Shown one piece after another: positions 44,901 to 55,055 of a stretch of DNA of 64,000 nucleotides; the stretch's first letter is position 1; the number at the start of each line of letters is the position of its first letter. The DNA comes from Euglena gracilis (lineage: Eukaryota; Euglenida; Euglenophyceae; Euglenales). The DNA lies in the NCBI GenBank assembly GCA_039621445.1, contig CP154956.1:58349155-58413154 (forward strand), given 5' to 3'. The position numbers and the translations under genes were made by a program. Below the pieces are notes generated by a model that saw only the letters and a list, made by a program, of their open reading frames with translations, was not told the DNA's origin and searched no databases.

Positions 44901-46016
44901 CTGCCTGTCTGCCCTGACGTGCAGGACGAGATGAGACACAAGACAACAAGGGGCAGGCATCCACAGGGGACAAAAGCATGTGAGGCAAGAACTTGGTACT
45001 GGGGAAACACAAATGACACAAACGTTTGACTTCTTGGTTGGGTGACCAACATCCTTCCCCGAAAGGGGGGAATTCGTTAATTGATGATGGTTACCCCGAT
45101 TTCTCATGTGGATTTATTAACACGTACAATCCACACAAAAAAGACGGGAAACAAAATGAAAAAAAATGGCAGAAAAAATGGTGGAAATTTGACTTTTGGG
45201 GGAGTTTTGGGGGGAAACTGAGGGAATTTCTGAGTAACAAAAACTTGTCAATGAAAAGAATTTGTATATTGTTAAAAATTGTCCAAAATCGGACATCTGG
45301 TGGTGTTGTTTATTTACCCGTGGAAGAACATCTTCCATAATCGCAAACATACATATTACCTTTGTCCTTCCCTTTGGGCCTGAAAATTGACAACCTCCTG
45401 AAAACGACCCCAAAAGACGCAGGAATGGCAAGTGATATGGCATTCGAAATAATGCAGCGGAAATTTGGGTGCATTCCAATCATTTTTATTTCCCAATTTC
45501 CCCCGAACTGTGATTCATTCCCTCGAGCCCCCAACCGAAGCAGTGGACCCTTCTCTACCTGGAGGAAAAAAAAGAAAACAGCCGAGATGAACATCAAAAA
45601 GCATTAGTAATTTTATTTGTATTGTATTCAACATTGCCATTTTCCCAAACTTTGTGTATAAAAGCTGCTATATACAATTTATGATGGTTGATTTTCCGGC
45701 CACTGTTTTTGTGTTTCTTGAAGGGTTTCCCCCTTCATTAAATGACAGGGTTTGTTGCCTTGTGTGGCAAACCATAAGCCAGCACAGTGCCGTGGTAGCC
45801 TTGGAGGACCGCATCCACGAGGGGCAGCGCCACGGCACGGAAGACCTCCTCGTTGGTGGCGGCGCCGCCGAACACGCCGTCGTACGTGAACCGCTTCCCG
45901 AGGCCGCCCACCGCGACCTCCGCCGCGCCGGGCCGCACGTCAACCCCGTCGGCCGCGGCCTCCGCCCCGGGCCGCGGCGGGCGGAAGCGGACCAACACGC
46001 GGACCGCCTGGGCCAT
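32914..46016 (-). CDS. kinesin heavy chain, N-terminal motor (kinesin-1-like)
   Basis: Microtubule plus-end motor ATPase. Motor exons on the minus strand: 46,016-45,773 ([21 protein letters not shown]), 44,913-44,827 (P-loop [13 protein letters not shown]), 44,578-44,462 (ELF...[10 protein letters not shown]), 44,290-44,151 (DLLAG), 43,817-43,688 (switch [10 protein letters not shown]), 42,926-42,743 (switch [22 protein letters not shown]), 42,514-42,422 (ESLGGNSQT). Neck and stalk: 41,116-40,969 ([20 protein letters not shown], as in fungal-type kinesin-1), 40,242-40,144, 39,979-39,808, then weaker 39,142-39,093, 37,161-37,080, 35,243-35,110, and 33,117-32,914 with the stop. Junctions are GT-AG; exons 1-5 and the stalk exons agree in phase. 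The residues before DLAGSE (usually LVDLAGSE) read GAS and the phase at that join does not fit, so a micro-exon or error is possible there. The tail is coiled coil; where the gene ends is uncertain. Confidence 0.85.
33205..33345. repeat. CCCA and CA microsatellites
   Basis: (CCCA)n at 33,213-33,272 followed by (CA)n to 33,345, in a kinesin intron directly upstream of the 33,117-32,914 exon. Confidence 0.95.
33464..34224. mobile_element. family D TIR element, short copy
   Basis: Left end CTCAGACAGCCAAAGTGGCAC and right end GTGCCACTTTGGCCGTCTAAG are inverted copies, flanked by a perfect 5-bp duplication AAATT (33,459-33,463 and 34,225-34,229). The ends match those of the 1.56-kb element at 37,426. 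Inside a kinesin intron. No coding capacity. Confidence 0.8.
34230..35040. other. kinesin intron sequence
   Basis: AT-rich, with A/T runs at 34,320-34,370. A possible small minus-strand exon lies near 34,800-34,915 behind a TTTTTGTGCAG acceptor, but its His/Pro-rich translation is not convincing. Confidence 0.4.
35910..36403. mobile_element. family C TIR element
   Basis: Ends CAGGGGTTTTCTTAAAG and CTTAAGAAAACCCCTG, flanked by TTCGGAG (7 bp perfect; 8 if the shared G is counted: GTTCGGAG). The interior has several GGCTGCTGGCTG units and opposing C and G runs. It sits in a kinesin intron. Confidence 0.85.
36490..36720. repeat. dispersed repeat related to 16.3 kb
   Basis: ACCAGGTCGACTTCGGGGGGAAA and the following GTCAAAAA...TTTCGA text resemble 16,330-16,420 in the same orientation. 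Probably two old copies of one element. Confidence 0.45.
37426..38981. mobile_element. family D TIR element, 1.56-kb copy
   Basis: Ends of about 32 bp (CTTAGGCGGCCGTGAAGGCAC then TTAAGGGTTTTT, and the inverse) are flanked by a 5-bp duplication AAGCC (37,421-37,425 and 38,982-38,986). The interior is strikingly GC-rich against its surroundings and repeats GGTCGCAGGTGCG or its variants at about 37,556, 38,086, 38,137, 38,597, 38,755 and 38,926. The long open frames inside are Arg/Pro-rich and look like by-products of base composition; no transposase motif is visible. Confidence 0.85.
41256..41455. repeat. ATATATGATGT microsatellite
   Basis: About 200 bases of (AT)n interrupted by GATGTATG, within the kinesin intron upstream of the neck exon. 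It likely extrudes as cruciform or hairpin DNA. Confidence 0.95.
41920..41975 (-). other. candidate micro-exon in the kinesin intron
   Basis: Behind TTTCATTCAG a helical-looking frame [18 protein letters not shown] ends at a GTAAAT donor. It does not match any part of a kinesin at this position and may be chance or an alternative exon. Confidence 0.25.
42970..43650. other. kinesin intron, no repeat recognised
   Basis: AT-rich intron sequence between the switch I and switch II exons. No element ends or exons found. Confidence 0.4.
44950..45760. other. kinesin first intron
   Basis: About 860 bp between the VLAYG exon and the P-loop exon. No repeat boundary or further exon recognised. Confidence 0.5.
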
Positions 46017-46829
46017 CGCGGGCCCTCATCGGCCGGCGAATGGAAAGGGGCCCGGCTGGCACATCACAGCACTCAGAAATGAAAAGCCTCTGAAGGGAAC
46101 AGACGCGAAGGACCACAGTGAAGCCATCTCAACAGATTTGGTCGGCGGATCTGCAAAGTGATGAGAAAGCATCCAAACGATGGATTCCCTCTTTCCTGCA
46201 GCCGAAAACTCTTTAAATTCTTTTTTACTGCTTGCAATGTGACGGTGGAAAATTAAGTGGTTTTTTTCAAAAAAACACGGGGCGTCTTTGGAGCGCTCTT
46301 GAAGGAACTTTCTTTTAAAACAGATTTCGGAATCATCTTTTTGGTGTGACACACACAGCCCTGGGAGACCTGTTCCCCTTTTGAATTTTGAATGGAGCCA
46401 ACCTCGTTCCATAAAATCATACCTCTTGCCCATGGGATGTTCAAAAAGAAACTGCCTCAAAACTGGCGAACTAACGGGAATTTAGAGACAAAACGAACGT
46501 GGACATTTGATTTTACCAACGCCAAAAAACTATAAGTTTTATCACGCAAATTCTCTTTGCCGCAGCCAAAAAAAATCATCAAGAAGGCCACTAGCCCTCT
46601 CCATACCTTGGTGGAGGTGTGTCCTGCGAATATCCCCAGGGCGGACACTCCAGTGAAAGAATGATTACAACGGCCAACGTGGCGTGCCGCAGAGATTTGG
46701 TGCGAGACTGGTCAGGCTTCACCGCCCCGATGGCGCTTCTTCGACCGGTATCGCTTCCGATCGTCAGCCCTCTGCAAAAAAAGTACTTGTGCATGAACTT
46801 TATCTTCATTGTACCGGGGCCTTGCGCTT

Positions 46830-47301
46830 TTATTTTGGGGTTGGTTGCTCGAACCTCGGGGGTGGTCCATTTTTTGCGAAGGGGTTTGGTGCAAGCAGCT
46901 GAAGAAAAGGCACATGCTCTTGCAAAAAAAGATGTTGCAATGAGTGGCACAAGCAGTCCGAAACGTTCTACTCCAATTTTAGGACTGTAAATGCAAAAGT
47001 TTCTGAGAAAACAAAAAGTGTAGTAACCTTTGTCATCTTGGTGGTAGAAAACCATTGCAATTGATTCCTGCTCCGTTTTGTTTAATGTAATAAAACATTG
47101 CCGATGGTCTGCTTATTTTATAATTTTCTACATAAAAAAGGTTGACGTCATAGAGAAATGATACACCTGGGGTTTTCTGGAGCCCTTCGGGTCTGCAGCG
47201 AACTCGTCGTGGTGCCCATTGGCCTCATTCCCAGAGAATGCTCCTTGCAGAGCCCAGCACTCCTCCAAGGTGGAGTCGTTCAGGAGGTAGTTTGCCAATG
47301 A
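46830..47301 (-). CDS. 3' exons of an unidentified gene upstream of the kinesin
   Basis: An exon at 47,301-47,167 (TTTTCTGTCAG| ... CCCCAG|GTGTAT; NYLLNDSTLEECWALQGAFS, then HHDEFAADPKGSRKPQ) has 45 codons in phase 0 at both ends. A second, 46,898-46,830, follows in phase 0 (LLAPNPFAKNGPPPRFEQ) and ends with TAA. The Pro-rich ending and the poly-pyrimidine acceptor TTTTCTTCAG are convincing. The stop lies about 800 bases upstream of the kinesin start codon on the same strand. I recognise no family; it may be the 3' end of the helical-repeat exons further right. Confidence 0.5.
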
Positions 47302-48317
47302 CTGACAGAAAAGGCAGTCGCCCATCAAGCCTGGGTAAACACACTCTCTTTACCGTCCTTCTCAAGCAGCAATCCAGTGTTGCCAAATACATCCTCGTGG
47401 GGGGGAGTGAAGATGGGAGAAACTCTTAAAGAGCAGAACAAAGAATGCGGAGTAAGCCCTCTGAAAAGAATCCCGAAAGGAGCCAAAAAGTCAAAAATTT
47501 CTGAAAAAAACGATTCGCAAATGCTCATTTTGGGGACTGTTGAGACCCCCAAAACATGAAACAAAATAACAATAAAAATGCCATTGAAAAAATGGCGCGA
47601 CTGGCCAAAGATTTTTGGAACCTCAAACACCCTCCCCGGAGTCACACACACAACCGATCAGACATTGGGTGGAAGAGGGGAATTTATTTCAACAAAAGGA
47701 TAATCAGAAAATACATTCCAAGAAATATTCTCCACAGCAAAATGGAGAGGAAAAACTAGAATGATGCATTTGGTGCTTTGAAATCCGTCATTGGGGCTTC
47801 TGCTGGTTTTCAGACTGGTTTCATGACTGTTTCAGTTTGACCTGGAACCCAGATTAAAGTGAATAGATCTACTTCTGAGTTATGTGCCTTGTTCAAAAAA
47901 AAGACTTTTCTTCTCTGGTTCAGCGTTTCACTGATTTTTCGAAACAGAAACGAGCCCAGAAAAATGAGATAAATGCCAGGGCATTGTCCATTTCAGCCTT
48001 GTGGTTCAAACCAACTCAAAAAAAAAAACCGCTGGACCTCTTCTTAAAAAGGATTTTCTTAAAAAAAGAGGAATTCTATTTATGTGCCACTTCAGCCCTA
48101 TTTTCTCCAAGGGGGAGGGCGGCCCTGATTTACACCGTGGGCAGCCCTATTTTCCCAGAGGGGGGGGACAGCCCTGATTTATACAAGTCAACGTTTTGGC
48201 AAAATCGGTTAAGGATCAATGTTTTTGGTGTGGCTTGGTTTTGGGATGGTCAATTCTTCGGCAGTGATGTTGGGATTTTAAACGAAAGGCATCCCCAGAG
48301 AAACGAACGGATGGGAC

Positions 48318-48482
48318 CTGCGGGCCGGGCTGTGGGCCGAGGCGGTCCTTCAGGCACACGAGGGCCGGCGAGGACGTCTCCCCCGCCACCGCCATCCCCA
48401 ACAGCGGTGGGCAGTGGCTGCACGCCAGCCGCAGAGTCTGCAGCGCTGCGTTGCGGGCGGGGGCCTCGGACTGCTGCTGGAC
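48318..48482 (-). CDS. helical-repeat-like internal exon
   Basis: Exactly 55 codons between GTGCAGGCAG| and CAG|GTCCCA, phase 0 at both ends. The text (VQQQSEAPARNAALQTLRLA, then LLGMAVAGETSSPALVCLKD) looks like ARM/HEAT-type helices with small residues at regular spacing. High G/C at third positions matches the kinesin exons. Family assignment is inference; no unique signature. Confidence 0.5.
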
Positions 48483-49289
48483 CTGCCTGCACCAGACATG
48501 GACGGCAGCGTTCCTGCCAGTACCTTCGGGCTGGTTACAGCAGGGGAGACTCCTTGGAGTGTCAGGGTCCAAATTTTGTTCAACCCCGGGGCTTCGTTCT
48601 ACCAACGCTGGACAGGGACCTGTTGTGTTCACCCGAGGCCAAACAAAACACCTTCAGCCGGCCAAATCGAATTCCGATGAAAGTAGGGTTCATATTTTCC
48701 TTCAGAAATCATGTACTTCTTGTCGAGTGGAGTCCGAAAAAAGCGGGCAATCAACCTGGCCAGGGGCAATTATCCAGCACCAGAGCAGCTGCCTATCGGG
48801 CTAGGGGGAAAAAGAGATAAACTTCCTCAATGTCGAGGAAGAGGCAGTAGCTGCTGGCTGCAAATGGAGTTGGTTACCAAGGAGAAAATGGGAAACAAAA
48901 AAAATCTGCTCGGGTAGAACATCAACAGTAAAAACGGGAGAGAAATCAGCTGGGCAACTGCTTGCATTTATGATCTTAAATAATAAAGAAATAACCAAAT
49001 AATTACTTCCCTCGACCCTCCACCCCCGCATTTTACTTAAATTTGAAACATTGTTGCAAATGCACAATCTGGCACACCGGACAGCAATGACAAACGTCAG
49101 GTAATCCACTGTACTAGCTTCCAGCCGCGTCTTGACCATGAGTTCTTCTCCAATGGATGAGATCGCAAGTGACAACAAAAGACTACCATGTTCATACCGA
49201 ACAATACAACATCAAGGACAGGAATGGGGAACGTTGAAAGGGGAAACTAGTGGGTGGCACAGACACAACCTACCGATCCAGTTTTTTTG

Positions 49290-49375
49290 CTTTGAAAAAA
49301 AAACCATGGCCCTGACCTCCGCAACCTTCGTAGCCAGCAGTTCCGCCATTGCCGCCACGCCTGGATGCCGGTGAA
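49290..49375 (-). CDS. possible small helical exon
   Basis: Minus-strand text GVAAMAELLATKVAEVRAM lies behind CACCGGCATCCAG| and before GTTGCGG or GTTTTT donors. Short, but it fits the style of the neighbouring helical-repeat exons. A second possible piece, SSIGEELMVKTRLEAS, lies near 49,160-49,110. Confidence 0.3.
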
Positions 49376-49505
49376 CCTGGCAACGTCGGCATCCAGGCCT
49401 GCCTGCAGTCCACACCGGCTTGCCCGCGGGGGAGGGCTCATTGCTGGCGAGGCTGTACCTGTGAGGTTGCCCCCAAAGAATCGGGGTGCCAAAATTCCAA
49501 ACTTT

Positions 49506-49882
49506 AAAACCCCCCACTTATAACCCCCCCCACTTATAACCCCCCCCCCCCCCAGCCCAACCACCCAAACCGGAACAAAAACCCCCCCCCCCCCCCCGGG
49601 AAGAAAAATGGAAACCGCCAGGGACGATTTTTTCCGCTGCAAACCACCCAAAAACTGATTTTTTGGCAATTTTTTGAGACCGACCATCATCAAAAATGCT
49701 ATTTTGACCAAATTCGCCCAAAATTGCCGATTTCGGGGGGTTTTGGGGTCATTTTGAGGAGTCGGACTTTCACCAATAATTCCGGATCTTATAAGCCCCC
49801 CCCCCCTATAAACCCTCCCCCTTCGGCCGACCAACCAAACCGGATCCTATAAACCCCGGGGGGTTTATAAGTGGGGGGTTTA
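49506..49882. mobile_element. family G element with ACCCCCCACTTATAA ends
   Basis: AAACCCCCCACTTATAAC at the left and TTATAAGTGGGGGGTTT at the right are inverted. A second ACTTATAACCCCCC copy follows the left end. The core (49,590-49,785) is shared, inverted, with 21,290-21,480. No clean target duplication. Confidence 0.65.
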
Positions 49883-49949
49883 GAGCTCTTGTGTCATGAT
49901 GGACAGAACGCTTTTAGGGGGAAACTAAAATAACCACAGTATTTCCAGC

Positions 49950-50650
49950 CAAATGGCACATAAGATGGAAAATTGCGAAATATCAGAGAGAGGTCAAAGA
50001 GACTTGGAGCTTCAGCCACCAAGTTATCCCTGGGGGTCACTTGTCCCCAGGCCCAAACCCACTCGACAACTTTTTTTTTTTGAAAACCCACCAACCAATA
50101 ATCCGGCCCCCAGGTTGACCCACCCACCGCCACCCCACCCACCTGCAGCCCCCCCCCCCCACCCCCAAACAGGACGGCCCTTGGGGGGGGTCAGCTCAGA
50201 GGCCAGGAGACTTGGGCTGGCTGGAAAAAGGCTGGCTCTGTCGCAGTGGCTGACACCCCTCCGACTTGAACCCCAACTGCAACGGGGCCCGACTGGGCCA
50301 TAAACCGGTACCCAAAAAATGGCGCCACCAAAAAAACTGTCAGTTTGCAAAAAAAAATTCGATTCTGGACCACTTGGGCAATTTTTGATGATTTTTGCCG
50401 ATTTTGACTCTTTTCAACCAATTTTTGCCCATTTTTTTACCCATCTTCGAACCTCTGAAAATTAAAAAATCCGTTAGCCAACCTTCGGGGGGCTGGACTG
50501 GAAAAGCAAACTCGTCGATGGTTCTGGGGCTGGAAAAGGGCTGACGGCTGGCTGGACCAGCCCCCCCCCCCCCCAGAGGGTGTCCAGCTTTAACGACACC
50601 CTGCCCACATCGACCGAAATCCTTCAAAAATATTCTGGCCAGAGTGTCTT
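49950..50650. other. gene-free C-run region
   Basis: Several GGCTGGCTGGA and C-run stretches resembling TIR-element interiors. No gene and no matched pair of ends found. Confidence 0.35.
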
Positions 50651-50729
50651 AAAATCTTAGAGTGCCTTGCGACCAGAGTGATCGTGGGTGCCTTCCCCCA
50701 GCGGCCCAAACCCACTTTGGAAAACTACA

Positions 50730-50778
50730 GGGGGGTCACACATGGGGGTCACACATGGGGGTCACACATGGGGGGTCA
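50730..50778. repeat. three-copy 15-bp tandem repeat
   Basis: GGGGTCACACATGGG is repeated three times in a row. Confidence 0.9.
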
Positions 50779-50858
50779 AACCAGAACAAAAAGGGGGTTT
50801 CAGAAAAAGCACAAAACAACAGAGCCTTGGCAACAATATCCAATGCTGGGGAAATGGC

Positions 50859-51070
50859 AGGCCATCCTGGACGCTTCCCCTGCCGAGGAGAGCACTCTCT
50901 GCCCACCGGACACACCAAATGGAGCGCAACTCTGGGTCGCAGGTGGCGGCGAGTTCCAGCATGCGGTCCACCTCTCCCGGGACGCTGCCACCGCACTTGC
51001 CCCGGGCATCCTGGTCCCAGCCCCCGGCAGGCACCACAGTCTGGCGGAACAGTCGTACCTGGACGTTTGA
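50859..51070. CDS. coding-like exon, strand ambiguous
   Basis: Plus strand: after AATGGCAG| the frame AILDASPAEESTLCPPDTPN ... SLAEQSYLDV ends at TGA 51,068-51,070 and would be a terminal exon. Minus strand: after CGTCCAG| the frame VRLFRQTVVPAGGWDQDARG ... DRMLELAATCDPELRSIW runs to a GTGTGT donor and would suit the helical-repeat gene. Both have G/C-rich third positions. Similarity searches or transcripts are needed to choose. Confidence 0.4.
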
Positions 51071-51599
51071 TGCAGACAAACATTGACAATCAAAATCCTT
51101 CCAATCATCACTGCACAAATCCAATGCGGTCAAATTGGGCTTTCACTTTAATGTTTGTCTCGTCGGTCTTAAAGTGTAGATGCCATAAAATATACAAAGC
51201 CATTTGCTTTGGAATATGTTTATGGCTGAGCTAGCTGTATGGCCCCCGGGGGCCATAAAATTAGTCTAGGGGGGACTGTTTCCAGGGGGATCAAGGGGGG
51301 GGATTGTTTGACCCGCTTCCCACTTTGTAGGGAAGTTGGGGTCATGTCCTTGGAGTGGGTTTGAGCTACGGCCAGAGCTCCATGGTTAGGGTGGGATTGG
51401 CCCAAGGAAAAATTGGGCCGATTTAGAGACAAAGTTGAGCCGGAAGTTTGGTCCCTGTTTTGGAAGGTTTTTGGGCCGCATTTTTTGCCCAAAATTTACC
51501 TAAATTTGGCCTAAAAAGTTCGACCTAACTGTCTGAAAATGGGGCCTTACGCATTTGTGAAGTGAAGTGTGAAATCCCCAAAAATGCTAAGGAAGGGGG

Positions 51600-51830
51600 G
51601 TCTGGACCCACCCACCCACCCCCTGGGGGATGGGGGCTGGGGGACCCACTTTTGGGGTTCAATTGGGTCACTTTTGGGCCCAAATTTTTTTGGGTGCTTC
51701 GCGCCGAAAATAGAAGAAAACCCGGCCACCGGCAGGATACCCACTCACCCCAACCCCCCCCTCGGGGGGGGGGGAGGGGGGCTCGATCGGGACCAACCCC
51801 TCTCCCCCCCAAGTCACGAAACTTAAAAAA
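51600..51830. repeat. dispersed repeat, inverted partner at 7.0 kb
   Basis: GGACCCACTTTTGGGGTTCA through GCTTCGCGCCGAAAATAGAAG to the C-run is the inverse of 7,010-7,100. It carries the GCGCCGAAAAT module seen in the TIR families. Confidence 0.55.
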
Positions 51831-51982
51831 AAAAACTCGGATCTCCCTGAATCCGCCGAAAGTTGACTGAGTTCGGCATGTTTCCCAGGTGCCACAGGAC
51901 GAAAAGGAGCGGAAAATGGGATCTGGTCAAACCACCCCCCCCCCTTTCAGACTTTTCCACACACCCCGACTTTCAGACTATA

Positions 51983-52281
51983 TCCCTACCTACCCCCCCC
52001 CCCGAGAAACTGTCACCTGACAGGTTGGCCAGTACCGGGGACCCTGACAACTTCCTATACTGACAGGTTGGCCGGTACCGGGGACCCTGACAGTTTCCCA
52101 GGTAGTGCATTTCAAGGGAAAGTCAATGAAAAATGACCCTGACAGGTTGGCCGGTACCGGGGACCCTGACAACTTCCTATACTGACAGGTTGGCCGGTAC
52201 CGGGGACCCTGACAGTTTCCCGGGCGGGACCCTGACAGGTTCTCGGGCATGACAGTTTCCCGGGGGGGGGGTAGGTAGGGA
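51983..52281. mobile_element. family F element with internal tandem repeats
   Basis: Ends TCCCTACCTACCCCCCCCCC and inverse. Inside are four copies of CTGACAGGTTGGCC(A/G)GTACC followed by GGGGACC, arranged as two pairs, plus GACAGTTTCCCGGG units that are partial inverses of the end region. No target duplication seen. Confidence 0.75.
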
Positions 52282-52680
52282 GGGATAAAATTAGTGGCTG
52301 CCATGCATATGCTAAAGATATCATATTTAACATAGTTCGAAAATGTTTTGATCCAAATGCAGCATTCAGACCGTACAAATATACAGATGCGTATAGATAT
52401 ACATATTTGTATATACATATGCAAATGTGTTGGCATTTCCATTTCCATTTACATTCATATTTAACTTAAACGTACAATACATACAAATACCCAAAATTTT
52501 GATTTCGCAAAGATGACTAATGTCTCACTATATCTTTCAGAGCAGCATTGCCTCTGAAACTGCAGAATGCAAAAAAATGCAAAAAAAATGACGATACACA
52601 CCCTCTGTTTCAACACCTGCTTCAAATATTGTAAAACTTTAAAAAAAAACAGCAATTTTTTACACAGAAATTGTGGCTGA

Positions 52681-52757
52681 GCCCAGATTTCAGCCTGAAA
52701 ACGTGTTCAGCAGGGGGGCCCCCTGAACACGTTTTCAGGCTGAAATCTGGGTCAGCC
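52681..52757. repeat. near-perfect palindrome beside the outer transposon
   Basis: GGCTGAGCCCAGATTTCAGC ... and its inverse, 38-bp arms meeting at GGGGGGCCCCC. Each arm contains CTGAAAACGTGTTCAG, related to the AAACGTGTTCAG end of the transposon that starts 14 bases later. Confidence 0.85.
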
Positions 52758-53248
52758 ACTATTTGTTTAAAAACGTGTTCAGAGCCCGCCAAATGCCTGC
52801 CCTGAAATTCGTGGTCATGATTCACGCAAGGGGTCAAAAACGCGAAAATGTGAAATTCGGACCCAAAAAAAGGCGCCCTAATGGAAAACGTGCCTTACCA
52901 CAGATGCATCAATGGAAAACGTGTCATTGCCACAGATGCCTTAATGGAAAACGTGTTACCCCCCCCTTTCCCCCTTTTTTTTACAGCCCTCCCACTATGG
53001 CTAAACGCACGGCAAACTTTGTGAATGGTCTTTTGCCACCTCCCCCTAGGACAGAACTGTTCCTGGCTGTTCTCGCGGTATACCAGCAATATGCCAAGAA
53101 GCCGAAGGTTGACCCCCTTCGTGGCACCTTGCTGGCACAGGGCAACACGAAGAAAAAGTCTGGTTCCGTAGGTGCAGAGCTTGCTGCTGTTGCCAACTGT
53201 TTGGAGTTCGCCAAACTGTGTCAACATCGGCAAGCATCTTATCCCGAG

Positions 53249-55055
53249 CAGACATTCATTTAGTGTGGTTCACAAAAGACGTGTGAACCACAAATTTTTT
53301 TCTGGTGTCCACAGGTGAACCACAAATTTTTTTTTGGTGTCCACAGGTGAACCACAAAAAATTTTTTGGTGTCCACAGGTGAACCACAAAAATTTTTGTG
53401 GTGTCCACAAAAAAAATTGTGGTCCACAAAAATTGATTGAGGATCGAAAAAAAATTTACACCTAAAAGCGGATTGATCTTTAGACACCTCGACCACATTC
53501 TGAGCCTTGGCCCCGGCTCAATCCACGAAGCGTGGCAGTTGGAATTGGACAGATTGCTATCGAGAGTTCTCAAGCAGACATGCTCTGTAGACAACTTACC
53601 CAACAAGGATACCATCAAAAAGTTAAGTACTGGCGTCGATGAAGCGGAGTTCCGCTTCATGGAAGCAGAAACACGCGACATTATCGTGGGGCTTTGGCAT
53701 GGCTGCGGACATTGGGATCGTTCTGGGGCATTGTGGGATGTCAGTTGAGTGCCTCAGTGCCTGAAAAAGTGCCTGAAAAATCGGCAATGCCATGTGCTTT
53801 GTTTTGAGGTAGGAGCCGGAAAGCCACTTCATTGATGTGGTGTCAGATCTTCAACTTGACCATTCAATGAAAGACCACATTCAGTATAGTTTTTCATTCA
53901 GAAGGGTAAGTGTCAGCCTCATTCTGGTTTTTGCAGTTTGGCAATATGAGATAATTAAAAAGGTATTATGTCAGCCTGAGGAAGCGGATAACCGCTTCAT
54001 ATTTGCTCTGTTTTTTTTTGCAGGTTTTACGCCAATGTCATGTCGAAATGGCCTTCCAAGTGAAGCACGGGGAAGTGAACAGAAGGTCTGTATCGTTTCG
54101 CCTGTTCTACCTTTCGTAACTCGTGCAATTGTCTCCACGTGGTTTGACGTATTTGCATTATGCACTTTGGATAATGACATTCAATTTCTGTTCAGTTTGT
54201 CCAGTTTCTGTTATCTTCATAAATTTCATAAATGTTAACGTTCTTCGTTGTTATTGGGATTGGAATATCGTTTGGTGATCATTGTTGATCGTTTCAATTC
54301 ATACCATTTTTTTTACGGATTCTTTCAAAGCGGTTTTACACTTCCTTTTTGGTGTGCAAACATTATGCATATTTTTTTACATTACATTCTGTATAATTCA
54401 TTGCGTTCAGTTTTCGTTGCACATCTCCTGCTTTTGAAGCGGAATGCAATATTTACCGCTTCCATTTTTTAATTTTTCTGTTTCGTTCCTTCGGGGCCTA
54501 CGGCAGCAGAAACAACGCTTGTTTTTGTCGGTTCCTCCTGTTCATGTATTTCTTGATTGGTTTTGTTGATTTTACCAGAATTCGAAAGTAAATTGGCCTT
54601 CTTAGGTCTGTTTTCAACTGTATAGGTCTCCTTTACTGTGAGCCAAACGTCCACCGGAATTGGCCAAAATCAGAACCTCTTTAAAAAAAAATCGAAAAAT
54701 ATGACCCTTTTTTGGAAGTGGTTTTCCGCTTCCTCTTCTGTTTTTAGAGCACCAGAAATTTTGGCCAACTTACGCCGCCTGAGTCAAATATGTTCAAAGA
54801 AGATTGCTTCCTTGCTGTTGATGAGAAAGAAAATGATGCAAATGTCAGCAGGCGGTGGGAAATTATTTGGTGTCCACATGTGAACCACAAATATTACTTT
54901 GGTGTCCACAGGTGAACCACAAAAAAATTTTTGGTGTCCACAAGTGAACCACAAAAAAATTTTTGGTGTCCACAGGTGAACCACAAAAATTTTTGTGGTG
55001 TCCACAGTGAACCACAAAATGACAACCTTGGTGTACCACACTAAATGAATGTCTG
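53249..55055. mobile_element. inner 1.8-kb element with 8-bp duplication
   Basis: The TIRs CAGACATTCATTTAGTGTGGT and its inverse are perfect over 20 bp and are flanked by a perfect duplication ATCCCGAG (53,241-53,248 and 55,056-55,063). Subterminal direct repeats of GGTGTCCACAGGTGAACCAC plus A/T filler occur about four times on each side (53,290-53,430 and 54,870-55,020). The middle has no recognisable transposase. An 8-bp duplication is typical of hAT-type transposition. Confidence 0.93.
53437..53748 (+). CDS. possible small ORF in the inner element
   Basis: A frame of 104 codons with FRHLDHILSLGPGSIHEAW and RDIIVGLWHGCGHWDRSGA text. Composition is protein-like but no family is recognised. 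A GAAGCGG palindrome lies within it. Confidence 0.3.
   Translation: MRIEKKFTPKSGLIFRHLDHILSLGPGSIHEAWQLELDRLLSRVLKQTCSVDNLPNKDTIKKLSTGVDEAEFRFMEAETRDIIVGLWHGCGHWDRSGALWDVS

Noticed and set aside
47882-48820. Plus-strand frame of 312 codons
   Set aside because: It is antisense to the 48,318-48,482 exon, which has exact zero-phase splice edges and better codon use on the minus strand; the rest is low complexity.
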